64,000 nucleotides of DNA from Pempheris klunzingeri (taxonomy: Eukaryota > Chordata > Actinopteri > Acropomatiformes > Pempheridae), in NCBI RefSeq assembly GCF_042242105.1, contig NC_092028.1, forward strand, positions 16,024,768-16,088,767, written 5' to 3'. Position 1 is the stretch's first letter. Each line of letters opens with the position of its first letter. Position numbers and translations under genes: made by a program. This document shows positions 28,228 through 39,656 of this stretch, piece by piece. The notes beneath the pieces were generated by a model. The model was not told the origin of the DNA and searched no databases. It worked only from the letters and a program-made list of their open reading frames with translations.

Positions 28228-29969
28228 TCACTCCGCAGCCGCCTTTTCATGAGTTTGCAGATGCACCTTAAGATTAGGCGCAAACCTGTATCTCATACCA
28301 CAGACATGGCAGGCATACGGCCTCTCTCCTGTATGTGTGGTCCTGTGTCTAGTCATCTGTCCACTCTGGCGAAAGCGTTTACCACAAATGTCACACGGGT
28401 ATGGTTTTTCTCCTGAATGGTATCTCATGTGTGTTTTGAGGTGACTGCTAGTGTTGAAAAGTTTGCCACACAGGCCGCAATGATATGGTCTCTCCCCCGA
28501 GTGACTTCTTTTATGAATTGTGAGGTTCTGGCTCTGACTGAAAGCTTTCCCGCAAATATCACAGTGGTACGGTTTCTCCCCAGAATGGGTCCTCACGTGC
28601 ACAATCAGATGCTCTCTTCGGTAAAACGTTTTGCCACATTCTTGACATATAAACTCTTTTATGCCCGTGTGTATTCTTTCGTGCAGCCGGAGACAGCGGT
28701 TATTGGCAAAAGTCTTGCCGCACACGCCGCAGAAATATGTTTTGTTGTGACGGCCTTTCAGGTGAGTTATGAGCTCTTCTGTCGACTGGTGTGTCATCCC
28801 GCAAATGGTGCAGTCGTTTTTGTTCTCGTGCGTTTTTATGTGCTTCATCAAAGAGCCGATGTACTGAAATCCTTTGCCACACAAATGGCAAAAACTGCGG
28901 CCCTTTTCATTTTTAGTGGAACATTTGTCATGAGGCAACGGCGCTTGGTCCTTATTGTTATTAACGCTGTCACTTTCTCCTGTCTTCCCCTTCTGTTCCA
29001 TCGCTGCGGGCTGTTCTCCATTGCTGTTCACCAACTCCTCGTCATCGATGTCGTCGTCGTCGTCGTCGTCGTTCTCACTCTGAGCCGCGGAGCAGTCTGA
29101 AGAGACTGGCTCCATTTCGTATAATACTTGCATCTCTGGCTGCTCTTGCTCAGTTTTCACATTTTCCAGAGAAGGAAAATCAATCTCCTGTGACTGATCA
29201 TCTTCATCCTCGACTTCCTCCTGCTCTTCTTTTATCTTAGACACCACAAACTCTGTCTCAACCGTGCAGTAGCTCCAGGTATTACTGTCCAGATCTGAGT
29301 TGCTTTGAGAGGGTCCCGGGACCTCGGCGCTCAGACTGATGTTAGACTCCTCCGGTGTTGAGGGTCCTGGGTTTTCCTGCAGCAGCGGGGCTTCACTTTC
29401 GTCTCCATGCTCCACTGAGCTGCTGGTCAGCGAGGGATCATCAGCTACAGAAGAGGAGCAAAAATATTACCCAAAAGTTGCCCTGTTATGTCTCCTTTTT
29501 AACTTGCAGATACACACAAGAAAAAAACCCTCAAATTTGCATGCTCTCTCCTGGAAAATATTGCTCACAGTACTCTGAAGCTGCACAGTATTCACATATT
29601 TCTACCATTATTTCTGCTTCTGCAGAGCTTGTTCAATACTTGGAGTGGATCGTGTGCGTGTGCGTGTGCGCATGCGTGGACAAGCCACATTCACGAATAT
29701 ATAGTTAGCTACTTCCTCCATCACCAGTACGAAATGTAGGGGTTGAAAACGCAACTTAACAACACATATAACCGGAGTCCCAAACCTGGCTTCTTTCGCA
29801 GGAGGTCCAGCTGGTTTCGCAGACTTTCAACCTCCTCTTTAGATCGACTAACTTCGGCTTCGTACAAAGCTAACGTTATGGTTTTCTCCACCTCCCCGAG
29901 GATCTCCTCCGCCGCCGTGTACAGCCGCTGGTGAACGAACGACCTCAGCTGAAACATCGCGGTGTCCAT
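28228..29969 (-). CDS. C2H2 zinc-finger protein, eight fingers
   Basis: Two coding exons, 29786-29969 and 28228-29444, give 466 residues. Exon 1 begins MDTAMFQLRSFVHQRLYTAA and holds a coiled-coil-like helix (EKTITLALYEAEVSRSKEEV), an N terminus I have seen on many teleost multi-finger genes. The middle is acidic with a run of seven Asp (codons GAC/GAT) and possible SUMO-type sites (SKIKEEQ). Eight tandem C2H2 fingers fill the C-terminal half, the first two atypical and spaced apart (CHLCGKGF..., CTICGMTH...). The last six are joined by H-x-GEKPY-type linkers, for example SGEKPYHCDICGKAF and TGERPYACHVCG. The linkers predict sequence-specific DNA binding in the nucleus; target unknown. I cannot name an orthologue. 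No breaks seen. Confidence 0.9.
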
Positions 29970-30102
29970 GTCTCAGGAGAGAGCTGCGGCAGAGGAAAAA
30001 CATCAACTGTACTGGCAGGATGGCTAGACGATAAACTCAGCTAACCTAGCTATCAAAGCTATCAATCCTCCAGTCTGAGACCCGTTAGCAACCACGGCTC
30101 TG

Positions 30103-30109
30103 CTTCCGG
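30103..30109 (-). promoter_or_regulatory. ETS/GABP-type site upstream of the zinc-finger gene
   Basis: CTTCCGG (ACCGGAAG on the minus strand), 134 bases upstream of the zinc-finger gene ATG, in the right place for a TATA-less housekeeping promoter. Confidence 0.35.
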
Positions 30110-30119
30110 TGTCAGTGTT

Positions 30120-30835
30120 TCAGAATAAAAGCTTAGAAGTAACCAAGCTACAATGATCACAACAGAAGGCGTGCGCAGGGGAGGGTCAAGACACCAGATC
30201 TGACGTGGCAAGAATAAATGACTATCAAAAACAATAATACAATACACTCAACAAATTATAGTATTAACAATGTAAGTCACTACCTAAGTGTTTTATTAAA
30301 CAATACCTATTGTAAAATATTATTGACAACATCAAAACAAATCCATCAGATATAAAAACATTGAAAAATATCAATAGTATCTGGGTCTGTCCAGAAACAC
30401 AATCTAAAACTAAACAAAGTAAGAAAACAAACTCAGGAAAGACATCCTATTTACAGACTTAATATCCTACTATACATGCCCTCTGAGCCAGTCCTTAAGA
30501 GCCAGTTTGAACCCTTCAGAACTACTCAATATTTTAAGATGTCCTGGCAAACTATTCCACAGATTTACTGCCATGTACAAAAAGTTTCCTTCCCCAGGTT
30601 GCTAATAAATATATAGCACTAACTGAATAAACATGGTGCACAGCAATTAGGAAAACGGAATGATTGCTTAAATACCAAAGTGAATTAATTTCCAATCTAA
30701 TTTAGTAAATACAAATACTCAATTCAGAACTGCCGTTCACAATGTAAAAATGTTTCAGTTAATTATGTTTTAACACTGAAAGTCTATCCACAACACTTCT
30801 TACTTCTTACCAAGGTTTTATTTTGAAGGGCAGGC
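30120..30835. other. spacer between the zinc-finger gene and msrb1
   Basis: A/T-rich sequence between two divergent genes. The stretch 30480-30620 (GGCAAACTATTCCACAGATT and around) has the feel of an old dispersed repeat, but I could not assign a family. No exon seen. Confidence 0.35.
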
Positions 30836-30841
30836 GGTCAC

Positions 30842-30850
30842 ACCGGAAGT
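30842..30850 (+). promoter_or_regulatory. ETS/GABP-type site upstream of msrb1 copy 1
   Basis: ACCGGAAGT, 94 bases before the ATG, fits the ETS-family consensus perfectly. Probably part of a TATA-less promoter. Confidence 0.4.
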
Positions 30851-30944
30851 CTGATTGTTTCCAGCGGAATGTTTCTGCTCGGTCAGAAAACTTTAACACC
30901 GTCAAAGTGGATCCGGATAAATAAACCGTCCCGAAACCAAAGGA

Positions 30945-32633
30945 ATGTCGTTCTGTCGTTTCGTCGGAGGAGAGGTCTTCAAAGACCATTTTAAATCAGG
31001 TACCTTTATCACTTTAACTTCCTGTACTTCATTTAACATTCCTACAAAGCGACTGCTGTTTAGAAAAGTGGAGTTAACAACAACTAGCTAGCTGCTGTTA
31101 GCTAGTTACTCATTGTTGTCAAATAACTACATAAATAACTGTGTAGCTCCACTTTATTATCCACTCCTGTCTCTGTAGGATGTAGCTGCTAATAGAAACA
31201 TTTAAGAGGTGATGACTCTGTACATATTATCACTAAAAACTCCATTAATGGGCTTGGAAATATCAAAAAACCTCGTTAGCTCTTAGTATGCTTTTGTAAT
31301 CCAGCTTCAGGTTACACAACAACCCGGTTACCAAACACGGATGTTGTTTAACTGAGAAGTTAAGCATCTACTACTGGAACACACTGTTAAAAACAAGTAC
31401 AAGATATTATCAGACATCAACATTATTTTTAAGAAGTATAGAAAATGTTGTATGTAATGTTACAAAGAAAGAGAACTCATTTAAGGAAAAGAAAATATAA
31501 CTGTGAATGTTTAAAGAAGGCTAACATAGTGTCAGAAATGTCTCTGCCAGGGTCTATCTAAATCAGATTTGTATTAAAATGTTGCACTCAGCCATCATCT
31601 CCTCCATCCTTTGCTCCTTAGGGGTTTATGCATGTTCCCAGTGTGGCCACCAGCTGTTCTCCAGCCGCTCCAAGTACGAGCACTCTTCCCCCTGGCCGGC
31701 CTTCACAGAGACCATCCATGAGGACAGTGTGTCCAAACACGAGGAGAGACCCAGGACATTTAAGGTACAGTCGGTAGAAAAGACATTTCTCTTCCTGTGG
31801 TCACTTCTAGACCAGGCAACACATGTATAAATACCCATGTAGCACCTACTGTATGCTACTAGCTGTAGAGATAAATAACTTTTAATGCTTAAAGTCACAA
31901 ATCTGCTCATTTTAAAGTTCATGTTTGTGTTTGGAGGTCCTACTAGAACAGATTTACATGGATTAATGTTCAGAAAACATTTTTTTCATGGCTGCTGCTG
32001 CAGTTTTCAGCTTCTGTCTGAACGCTCCATTTTAGAAGAACCGAACAACCTGCTGCTTCGCTCTCACTTTAGACATCTTTGTGCTGGTGTTAGTGAGGAA
32101 AAACCAATGGCAAACAGTGAGGTAGATTAAGGAGATTTTGAATGAGTGGGGACGGTTGGCCTCCTGAAGGACTGGAGGAGGTCACATGATCAACAGATCC
32201 CCTTATGATGTCATTAAGGGAGCCAAGCGTTTCCACAAGTACTTACTGACAGATGGAGCATAATTTGGCGCTCTCATAGCTCTCATAGACATATTTATGT
32301 TGAAGATACTTTAAAAGTTGCAAAATATGGGACTTTCTAAAGGCTAGCGAAGGATTTGTTTAATACATTAAATACTGACTATGGAAATGCTCAAAATCCT
32401 GATGTATGATGTTGCTCCAGGTGCGGTGTGGGAAATGTGGAAATGGACTAGGCCATGAGTTTGTGAATGATGGGCCTGCCAAAGGACTGTCCCGCTTCTG
32501 AATATTCAGCAGCTCACTGAAGTTCATCCCTAAAGGTACGATCGTCAGGTTATATCACAACGCCGGGTTGCAGCTACTCTTTCTCACCTCCCCGTCTCCT
32601 CCCCTCTCCACAGATAAGGTTGATGAGCAGTAA
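30945..32633 (+). CDS. msrb1: methionine-R-sulfoxide reductase B1, selenoprotein, tandem copy 1
   Basis: Exons 30945-30999, 31622-31764, 32421-32535 and 32614-32633 give 110 residues (human MSRB1 116), ending in TAA. The TGA at 32499-32501 encodes selenocysteine-93 in [15 protein letters not shown], the MsrB1 active site. A SECIS follows in the 3' UTR. Zinc ligands C23-x2-C26 and C69-x2-C72 are kept, as is the resolving Cys4 in MSFC. Substrate-site motifs [13 protein letters not shown] and GHEFVNDGP are intact. The enzyme reduces methionine-R-sulfoxide in cytosol and nucleus, including on actin in mammals. A standard ORF caller would end this gene at the Sec codon. It is the first of two tandem copies about 1.4 kb apart and reads toward hs3st6. 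Confidence 0.96.
31925..32165. repeat. possible dispersed repeat in msrb1 copy 1 intron 2
   Basis: The phrase TTTTCAGCTTCTGTCTGAAC followed by GCTCCATTTTAGAA resembles a fish dispersed repeat I have met elsewhere. Ends and family are not clear. Confidence 0.25.
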
Positions 32634-32689
32634 GGTGAGCCATCAGAGGGAAGCGCTGCTGGAGTGTTAAGACATTTCTCTGTGCTGCT

Positions 32690-32775
32690 GAAGGTGCGGA
32701 CACTGGATGAAGTGCTCTGGGATAAAGCCCGATCTGGGACCACCAGGGCTCTGATGAATGATGGCCTCACTGGAC
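32690..32775 (+). promoter_or_regulatory. SECIS element of msrb1 copy 1
   Basis: The quartet ATGA (32707-32710) faces TGAT (32752-32755), forming the non-Watson-Crick core. Stem AGTGCTCTGG (32711-32720) pairs with CCAGGGCTCT (32743-32752) with one T.T mismatch. The apical loop holds the required AA in ATAAAG. It lies about 127 mRNA bases past the Sec TGA. It recruits SBP2 so that UGA is read as selenocysteine. Confidence 0.9.
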
Positions 32776-32779
32776 AACA

Positions 32780-33880
32780 GGAGCAGAGGACTGGTCTCAA
32801 CACCTTTATTATGCAATCACCACCTCCAGGATAGTCTCATTGATTATTCAGTCACAGCTCATCTGTTTTGTTGGATCAATTTATAATTATTGAGATTGTC
32901 CAAGTAGGAGAACATATGTTTTTCAAAGATATTTCTTGCTGAGAGATGAAAAGTATTTATTTGCCATCACTGTTTCATCCATAGTTCTGCTGAGGGCTGG
33001 ACTACGAAGCAGGTTCAACAGAGCCTGGCTTTCTTTAGTTATTGGCCAAATCAAATGGAAATATATTATTGATTAAATTCTATCTGTGATAATCAGTTTT
33101 CTAATCAGTGGAGCTGCAATACCAGCACCATACATGTAGTTTCCTCTGGCAATGCAGTGCTACAGTTTGCTCCACTGTAACTGCATATTCAGTGACATAA
33201 CTATAATGAACAGCTCAACATGTTTGCATCACGGTTTCCACACACAGAACAACGTCTTCCCTCAGCAGAGATCCTGCAGTGGTCAGAGAGAATATCATCA
33301 GGGGAAAGTCAGGGAGTCTTTTTACAGTTTACTGTCTAGTACGGACCAGGTCGGGTTTGCAGCCTCGCTACCTCGCTAACCCATTAATCTTGTTTCCTAG
33401 TCCACCCTCAGCCTTCCCAAAACTGTTACCAAATACACTAGTCTATCAGAAAGAAATAGCTTACGAAACTGTGAATCAAAGACTGGTTGAACCTCTTCCA
33501 AAGACTCCTCATATAATATTGTAATTTATTTATCAACAATGGCCTTTACCTGCTATGTTTGCTGTGTTAGATGCAGGAACAGTACGTATTTTCACTCTTG
33601 GGAGACTTTTATGTAAATGATTAAAAATGACTCGTATGCAAATATATTTTAAATCGAAACAAAACAATGCTTTGACTCGACTCGACTTATTTTCAAATAT
33701 TAATGTCACTTTTCACTGCTGACTGAATAGTTTCAGGCCACTTTGAAGTCACTTGTCTCTACAAATATAATTATCTAATAATATGATATTGTATGAATTG
33801 ATTACAGACAGAGTAATGTTATTTTTAAAGCTTGAAACAACACACTTTTGGGTGCATTGACAGTGCACAGTGGCACTAAC
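32780..33880. other. spacer between the two msrb1 genes
   Basis: About 1.1 kb with no exon, RNA gene or clear repeat. The promoter of copy 2 must lie at its right end; no TATA or ETS site stands out. Confidence 0.4.
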
Positions 33881-34055
33881 GCTCAGTGATGAAAGTGCTG
33901 CCACCAAGTGGAAGTCGTGCGATCAGACATTACACAAGGAGGGCAGAGCCGCTGACACTTGATCTGGACGTGCAGGCCCGTTCCAGCTCCGGCCGGACGA
34001 CTCTCTGTAAACATACGTGTCAAACTAAAGAGAAATCACACGTGAAATGGATGAA

Positions 34056-34736
34056 ATGTCATATTGCTCTTTCTCTGGTGGAGAAGAATACAAGAATTTC
34101 TTCCAACCCGGTGAGCATCAAAAAAGCACAGGCTTGTTATTGTAGAGAAAATATAAGTTTGTGCTTCATAAGCTGTCTGTTCACTGATACTGGTTTCTCC
34201 TCAGGCATGTATGTGTGCTCTGAATGCGGTTATGAGTTATTTTCTAGCACGGCAAAGTTTGAGCACTCTTCTCCTTGGCCAGCTTTCTCTGAGACAATCC
34301 ATCAGGACAGTGTCTCCAAACACCCAGAAGCATGGGGACCCTTAAAGGTAGAACACCCCTGCTACAGTAGCACTGCTGGATGTTTGTCATGATAAACTAG
34401 GACACGTCAAGCTGGACAAAATGTGGTTTACTTACTTCTTTACTTGAATCTTTTGGATTTAAATATCTCAGGTGTGTTGTGGGAAGTGTGGCAACGGACT
34501 GGGTCATGAGTTCTTGTATGACGGACCAAGAGAGGGGCAATCACGCTTCTGAATATTCAGCAGCTCACTGACGTTCATCCCTAAAGGTAGAGTCCGTGAG
34601 TGTTTTCTAACTCATAGATAGAATACATTAAAGAGCTGTGTTGACAGATAGCACCCTTATCATCCACCTTTAACCCACTTTTTGTTTCTTTTCTCTCTCC
34701 ACAGAAAAGATTGATGGACAGAAAGTTGAGCTGTGA
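34056..34736 (+). CDS. msrb1: methionine-R-sulfoxide reductase B1, selenoprotein, tandem copy 2
   Basis: Exons 34056-34110, 34205-34347, 34472-34586 and 34705-34736 give 114 residues. Exon lengths 1-3 (55, 143, 115) equal those of copy 1. N terminus [19 protein letters not shown] keeps the resolving Cys4; zinc ligands C23/C26 and C69/C72 and the motif [19 protein letters not shown] are kept. The TGA at 34550-34552 is Sec93 in [15 protein letters not shown]. Unlike copy 1 the terminal stop is also TGA (34734-34736), so one mRNA must read UGA two ways. Copy 2 differs at many residues (for example VCCGKCG against VRCGKCG, and [10 protein letters not shown] against [10 protein letters not shown]), so the duplication is not recent. 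It has its own SECIS. No disabling change seen; both copies look functional. Confidence 0.94.
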
Positions 34737-34759
34737 AATAGGAGGAAAGTTTGCTGCTG

Positions 34760-34845
34760 CTGACGGTGCGGACAGTGGATGAAGTGCTCCGGGATAAAGC
34801 CTGATGGAGGTCCGGGGCTCTGATGGACAGTGGCCTCACTGAGCA
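34760..34845 (+). promoter_or_regulatory. SECIS element of msrb1 copy 2
   Basis: ATGA (34779-34782) and TGAT (34821-34824) form the core. Stem AGTGCTCCGG (34783-34792) pairs with CCGGGGCTCT (34812-34821) with the same T.T mismatch as copy 1, and the loop again carries ATAAAG. One stem pair is T-A in copy 1 and C-G here, a compensated change. It starts 42 bases after the terminal TGA and about 108 mRNA bases after the Sec TGA. Confidence 0.9.
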
Positions 34846-36214
34846 GAAACATAAGACACCCTTTTTTTAAACACACAAAAACAGCAACTACAGGGCATCA
34901 TTTGCACATTTGTTTAGCTACTACTATAAACGTTCAGGAGGGGTGACCATGGACACAAAACACTGAATTAATGGGCTTTTAAATACTGAAAAAAATCTTT
35001 CTTAGTAATCCATGTTCAGGTTCACTCTATAGATCTTAAAAGTGTAATTGCATGCTTCCATCAGTTGATGGTGCTATGTGCCTTAAAGAAATCTATTTAC
35101 AACTAACCTAATGCATGATTGTGGATACACAGTAGCTGCTGTCATTGCAATGTATGAGTTAAGCGTTACTGCTGTGAGCAGACTGACTGGAGCGCAGTAC
35201 CCACAGCAGTTATAGTGACTTTATTGATGCTGTCAATTCACTTGCAATAATCTCCCTTTTCAGTTAAATGTATTCGAGTAATCGTAGAGGAATTCTAAAG
35301 GCTGCCTGCAAAGAAAATCATGGAATTTAGTTGCTATTCTTGTTAAAATTCACCAATTAAGAGTACGGTTATTATCTGAGCAACACATCTCCTCTGCATT
35401 GTGCTGTTGAGCAGGAGATGTACCCTCTTCCCTGTCACAGCAGGGGCCTGTTTCAGGATGCACACCCTGGAGTTTTGTGGATAACTTTGCTGAGTAAAAC
35501 TCAGACCTCAGTCCTGGTTACAGACTTGAGAGGCTGATGTGTTTTTCCTCCTCGGCAGAGTTTTCCAGACAACTCAGTAAACCCGCTCCTTGGCTCGTGG
35601 AGCGGAGGAATTCTAAACAAAGTGAGGATGTGGGGGCACGTTCAGCAGCTCTTGTGCTGTTTAAGTGTCTGGGCGAGCAGGTGTGGAGCTGCACATTTCA
35701 AAGGCTGGCAGATCAGAGGGGGAGATGAAAGCTGCAGTGTCAGGCGGAGGATTAAGGAAGGAAGTGCAAACATTCGTAGATTGTAATAATGTGCAGTAGT
35801 AAAGCATTTAAAGCAAAGACTGTTTTGTGCATTTGAAGTGATGATTTTGTCTGTGAGGTACGATCAAAACTCTTTTAGTTGACTTCAGAGAGAGCTGCTG
35901 TTGCTTTTGGGAGGAGTGATGTTTTTAAATTTCAGTATTCTGAAATTATGGTGTTCAGTTTTTGAAGGCCGCAGATCATAAATCCCTCTGACTTTGAGTT
36001 CAAAGGTCAAACTCGTCCTCCGCAGTTTGAATCCAAAAGTTGCCTCACTTCAAGCTCTTCATTAATTGAATAATACCTTTCTTGCGGCCGATTAGATCTT
36101 TGTCGTGGGTTCACGGTTGTGTCGCCACGCACAGCTGGCACACAGACTGAACTGTTCTTGGGGATGGGAAGAGGAAGGCAGAGTTAGGGAGGGGAAGAGC
36201 AACAAACCCAACAT

Positions 36215-36243
36215 CAGACAGACAGACAGACAGACAGACAGAT
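36215..36243. repeat. (CAGA)n tetranucleotide microsatellite
   Basis: Seven perfect CAGA units in the msrb1-hs3st6 spacer. Confidence 0.9.
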
Positions 36244-38946
36244 GGAGATCAAAATACAAAGATAAACCACATGTGAGAATGAGAGATGGAGAGGAAAAGG
36301 AAATTGCCCTAAACACAGGACTGTAATTAACATTCGCTATCTGCGAGAACACTCTTTCTGGTCGGCGTCTGAGCACAGCTGTATGGCCAGGAGGAAGCAA
36401 ACAGGAAGGAGGAAGTGGTAATCCTCTGATAGAATCACATAACGTCTCAAATCCACTGACCTCTGGGTCTCATCCTGCTCGTAACCCTAATGACATTAAA
36501 CCACTCCAAAGCCTTCCAGTAGTCCCGAAGGCGAGCCCTGAGGTACAACTTAAACGCACATGTGTGCCAATGACTCATTCGCGGGACAGCTTGTTTTAAT
36601 TGTAACGTATACCAGCCCGTTGCTTGGATGTGGATGTTTACGGGCGCTGCACCTGCTTCTGTTTTGAGCCACAGAAAATTGCGTCTCAACTTTATAACTT
36701 TATACCCGTTTCATCAAGGTAGCATTCCCTAAAAACATGTGTCATCCAGTGGCTCTGCTTCACACACCACAGACGCTGTGATCACTTTGTGGGAGGACTA
36801 AAGCCCCTGAATGCGTGACTGTGGGAGAAATAGAGAGGAGTCCTTTCATCAGGGAGTAATATCTGCAGTATGTGAGCTACCCTGCAGTATGTGATGTCTC
36901 CATCCATACTTGGGGGCTGCCCTCCACATGTTACGGACACACAACTGTTGGCCAAACATCTGTCTCCCTTTGTGTTATGAACAAAAGGATAAACAAAGCT
37001 TTTATACATGACAGTGGAATGTGATTTCCGCATTGGATCAAAGGAAAGTTCTGGAAACCCAAGGCACTCCAGGTTGGGCATTGTTGTAACTCTGTCAGGA
37101 CGACATGTGTTTGAAAGAGACGGGGCTTATATGAAAACCAAAATGAGCATATTTTTGCTCATCCTTTCCGAAAAAGGCCGCTCAGTGAACCGCGACGTGT
37201 AATTTACTGAGCGTGTAAACAGATTTTATGTGGTGTGGGTATATGAAATGCATATCTTGAAGGACCGTATTGGTTATAAACACTGTAAATGCGGAGCGAG
37301 GAGTAATAAAAATACAATTACATTAAGGAAGAAACAATGCAAAACCTCAGTTTTTCACCAGTTCCAACAAAATGTCAACAGTTTTAACATGTGAGGGATC
37401 GATTGCAGAATGTAAACTTGCACAGCGAAGCCCTGTAAAATCCCAAGTATGAGGGTTCCCAGTGAGAAGATAAACAATAAGAGAAATATCAAAGATTATC
37501 TTCAATGGCTTCTGCTGCTTTATTGTCACCTTTATCACACGATCACATTCTTGTTTCTGAGCTCCACCAGCTTCAATAACACAGATGGGTTTTGAGCATA
37601 AATGTATTTGCAAACATCACTCGCTATCTGCACTCTGATCTGTTTTAGACAGATAGGACCCTGAGACAGCAGCACAGGTTGGTCTGAAAGCTTCAAAGGG
37701 AATACTTGAGGTGTGTGGCACTGGTATTGTTCGCACAGATCACGGAGAGGGGGTCCTTACTTTCGGGGAGGATTGACTTTGGGATAAGAGAGGAAGTTTA
37801 AAACAGGAGAATAAGACTGGGTGATTGTGTGCCCACATGTCAGCTTTTATCCTACCCTGATCAGAGATTGTGGCTTTGAAAGGCCTCAAAGGTGTGCACG
37901 GAAATCCAGAAAGAAACTGTGTGCTTCATGTCAAACAACTATTCTTTTCTACTTTGTCTTTGCTGCAGAGTTTCAGAGGAGGCTGGTGAAAATGATCAAA
38001 TGGAGCCTCAGATATAAATGTGCCAGAGGCAAGGAAACATTTATCAAACGCGCTTCAAAGTATGGAAATATCAGAGCATTTTGGATTTCAGCTGAATGAT
38101 TTAAACGGAGCCTAAGCTCACTGATAGTCAGAGCAGTGATGGACTGTGGAAAATGCCGTATTTGTGTCCACGCTTGTCCAAAAATGTCAGAGGCCTTTGA
38201 CGTCTGGAGAGGTTTATGGCACGCTAAAACCATCTTTTCGCAGACAGAGGCTGAACACTACGAAGGAGAAGAAAGTAATTACCTCAGTCTTTCCCTGGGT
38301 ACAGTGCCACAGACTGTCTTCTCCACCCACCAGACCTACACCCACCCACCCAGCTAACCTCAGCTCCCTGCAATTTGTGGCTGCTCATCCCCTGTCATCG
38401 TGGTAAGTAATCCCAGTGGGCTCCATACGAGATCCAGATCATACTGTTTGTGTGTTAAAAAGAACTTTTGTGCACACTCTCTTCCTTATATGATAACACA
38501 CTCTTTTATTTGTATGTGTGTGCTTGCAATGCATCAATACATGTAGTCTGTATAAAATTTTCCCAACCCTGCGACCCCCCACATGTCCCAGATGGGTGGC
38601 CTTAATAGTGAAAATTACTCCCTTCTTTGCGCTGATTGTTAACTTCTGTGCGGAAAAGTTCAGAGGTGCCTGAACTCTTTATTCTCCTCAGTGATTATAA
38701 CCCAATCAGGAACCTATAATCTACATCATTCCCAGTATTATGGGACAGTTACGGAGGTGTCCCGACTTCAGTCTTTCTCAGCAGATGTTGTATCAGAACG
38801 TCATATTTGCATCTTTTACCCAAAACTCAACAAGCAGGGAAAGGAGGAACAGTTATAGGGAGAGATGATCTGCTCTGTTAGTGTTTTTGTGAGTCTGTGT
38901 GTGTGTTTGTGCACATGTGTGCAGGATGTGCTGTATTGCAGCATGC

Positions 38947-39656
38947 CCTTAAAAGAATTGTTCAAAAATATGGGAAATATATTTATTAGAGTCTGTCCAT
39001 TAAATATGAATCAGCAAGCTGTTATCTTAGCTTAGCATAAAGACTGGAAACAGGGGGAAACAGCTAGCCTAGCTCTGTCCAACAGTAAAAAAAATCTAAG
39101 TAGCACATTTTATCTGTTTCTTTAATCCAAGCAAAAGCTAAAGTATAGAAATAACTTCATTTTACTCTAGAATATTTATTTGTTTATTTGATAAGGCATG
39201 TTAATGTACAACAGTATAAAAATACAAGATCTAAACATGCTGGAGTTAACAAGAATGCTAATTTACATGTGTAGTCCAATGTGCTGGACTGCGTCCTTGC
39301 TGACAGCAGTGACTCCCACAGTCTCCACAGACCAAGAAACAGTGTTGCCAACTGTTTTCAATGGAAAAGTTTGTTCGAAATGACAGTAAACGTTGCTGTC
39401 GTTGTCGCATTTCAGTTTTTGTACAGGTTAAATGAGATATGCCATTAGAATGAATGAGTTTTAGGTGTTAGGTAGATTTTGTTACATTTGGACAGGTTAG
39501 CTGTTTCTTCCCCGTTTCCAGTCTTCATGCTAAGCCACGCTAACCAGTTGCTAACTCCAGTTACATATTCACCTCAGAGACATGAGGGTGGCATCAATCT
39601 ACGCATCTAACTCAGACTAAGGGTATTACCCAAAATGTTAAAGTATTCCTTAAAAG
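38947..39656. mobile_element. TTAA-flanked MITE, full-length copy
   Basis: Both arms carry the teleost motif: left TTAGCTTAGCATAAAGACTG then GAAACAGGGGGAAACAGCTAG; right GTTAGCTGTTTCTTCCCCG then TTTCCAGTCTTCATGCTAAG. The arms are inverted copies over more than 100 bases. The outermost bases are CCTTAAAAG on both sides, so TTAA sits at each end, the target used by piggyBac-type transposases. No coding capacity. Superfamily is inferred from the TTAA. Confidence 0.65.

Noticed and set aside
28417-29100. 227-codon plus-strand ORF across the zinc-finger gene
   Set aside because: It is the antisense shadow of the finger repeats; its protein has no family features.
32421-32535. In-frame TGA codons that make the two msrb1 genes look like pseudogenes
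   Set aside because: The TGA is at the known selenocysteine position in both copies (SRFUIFSSS), the downstream codons are conserved, and a SECIS follows in each 3' UTR.
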